A stretch of 37,864 nucleotides of DNA from a virus, in IMG/VR virus record IMGVR_UViG_3300035126_000621, positions 1-37,864 of that record; one strand, written 5' to 3'. Numbering within the stretch: the stretch's first letter is position 1; each line of letters starts with the position of its first letter. The notes under the pieces are model-generated. The model worked only from the letters and a program-made list of their open reading frames with translations, was not told the origin of the DNA and ran no database searches. Below are positions 37,583 to 37,864 of this stretch, one piece after another. The position numbers and the translations under genes were made by a program.

Positions 37583-37864
37583 TTCGGCGCCTTTCGATTT
37601 CGGCCCTGATTTTGGTTAGGTGATCCTTCAAGGGATAGATTTGGTCAATCAACGCCGCCTCATCCGCCATAAGTTGCAGCATTGTGGCCTTTTCCAAGGG
37701 AATGGCCTTTTTAGGCAACTTGTCCGGGGAAAGCGTATTGACTACTTGCTCCGCGCTTAAAACCCCTTCCTGCTTGGCCACGAATTCGCCGTTTTCATAG
37801 GCAACAAACGTCGGGAATCTTTCAATCAATCCTTGTGTAATCGAATCGGGCGCGGCGCCTAACT
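37575..37864 (-). CDS. Thioredoxin-like protein, C-terminal part across the joint
   Basis: Bases 37575-37721 code for the last 48 residues and stop of the protein that begins at 300. Bases 37722-37864 repeat the part already counted at 1-143. This part has the charged helical tail (MLQLMADEAALIDQIYPLKDHLTKIRAEIERRRNV). The entry is incomplete at its 5' side in this window only because of the chosen break in the circle. Confidence 0.85.
   Translation of the reverse strand, partial: LGAAPDSITQGLIERFPTFVAYENGEFVAKQEGVLSAEQVVNTLSPDKLPKKAIPLEKATMLQLMADEAALIDQIYPLKDHLTKIRAEIERRRNV
37722..37864. repeat. Right copy of the 143-bp terminal overlap
   Basis: Same as 1-143 with one silent base difference at 37848 (g against a). 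The overlap joins the ends of the assembly. Confidence 0.93.

Noticed and set aside
1-37864. CRISPR array, insertion sequence or attachment site.
   Set aside because: No regularly spaced repeats with unique spacers, no transposase, and no integrase or tRNA-flanking direct repeat were seen.

Overview
This window is essentially one complete genome of a tailed bacteriophage of siphovirus type. The first 143 bases recur at the right end (37722-37864) with one silent difference, and a single gene reads across that joint. The sequence is therefore best read as a circular map of about 37.7 kb (a circularly permuted or circularised virus contig). Siphovirus morphology follows from a tail tube protein, a tail terminator, a frameshifted tail-assembly chaperone pair and a 633-residue tape measure, with no sheath or contractile baseplate genes. 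Ordinary Shine-Dalgarno sites and a spanin/holin-like lysis cassette point to a Gram-negative host. Small gene types such as the BPSL0761-like gene suggest a proteobacterium, but the host cannot be named. I see no integrase, repressor, DNA polymerase, helicase or primase.

Layout. (a) Leftward late operon, 37191 down to 10078: two small virion-type genes, TerS, TerL, a tRNA-like element, a MuF-type head protein, portal, a small gene, prohead protease, scaffold, decoration protein, major capsid protein, connectors, tail terminator, tail tube, chaperones G/GT, tape measure, tail-tip proteins, a long fibre, lytic transglycosylase, a cluster of small membrane/lipoprotein lysis genes, a metallophosphoesterase and an HExxH metalloprotein. 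(b) Rightward operon 7552-10088: a PD-(D/E)XK-like protein, a duplicated cassette of small genes, and a short cytosine-methyltransferase-like protein. It converges on the late operon with an 11-bp overlap. (c) Leftward operon from 6908 through position 1 into 37328: zinc-finger protein, ERF recombinase, SSB, small genes, VRR-NUC nuclease, another zinc-finger protein, then four tail/fibre genes ending in a strikingly cysteine-rich fibre, a thioredoxin-fold protein that spans the joint, and a cysteine-rich small protein.

Control. Between the two divergent operons (6909-7551) lies a promoter with an overlapping inverted repeat, followed by a strong terminator before the first gene. A similar promoter-terminator-gene order precedes the late operon at 37191-37308, which raises the possibility of antitermination. 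A rightward intergenic stretch (7080-7551) has repeated short motifs and a nested palindrome but no convincing gene.

Most interesting points: the cysteine-rich modules inserted around the conserved fibre tip next to a dedicated thioredoxin; a CCA-ending tRNA-like element whose anticodon loop is replaced by a hairpin; a peptide motif shared by the prohead protease and the capsid protein; a tandem-duplicated early cassette; and paired promoter/terminator leaders.
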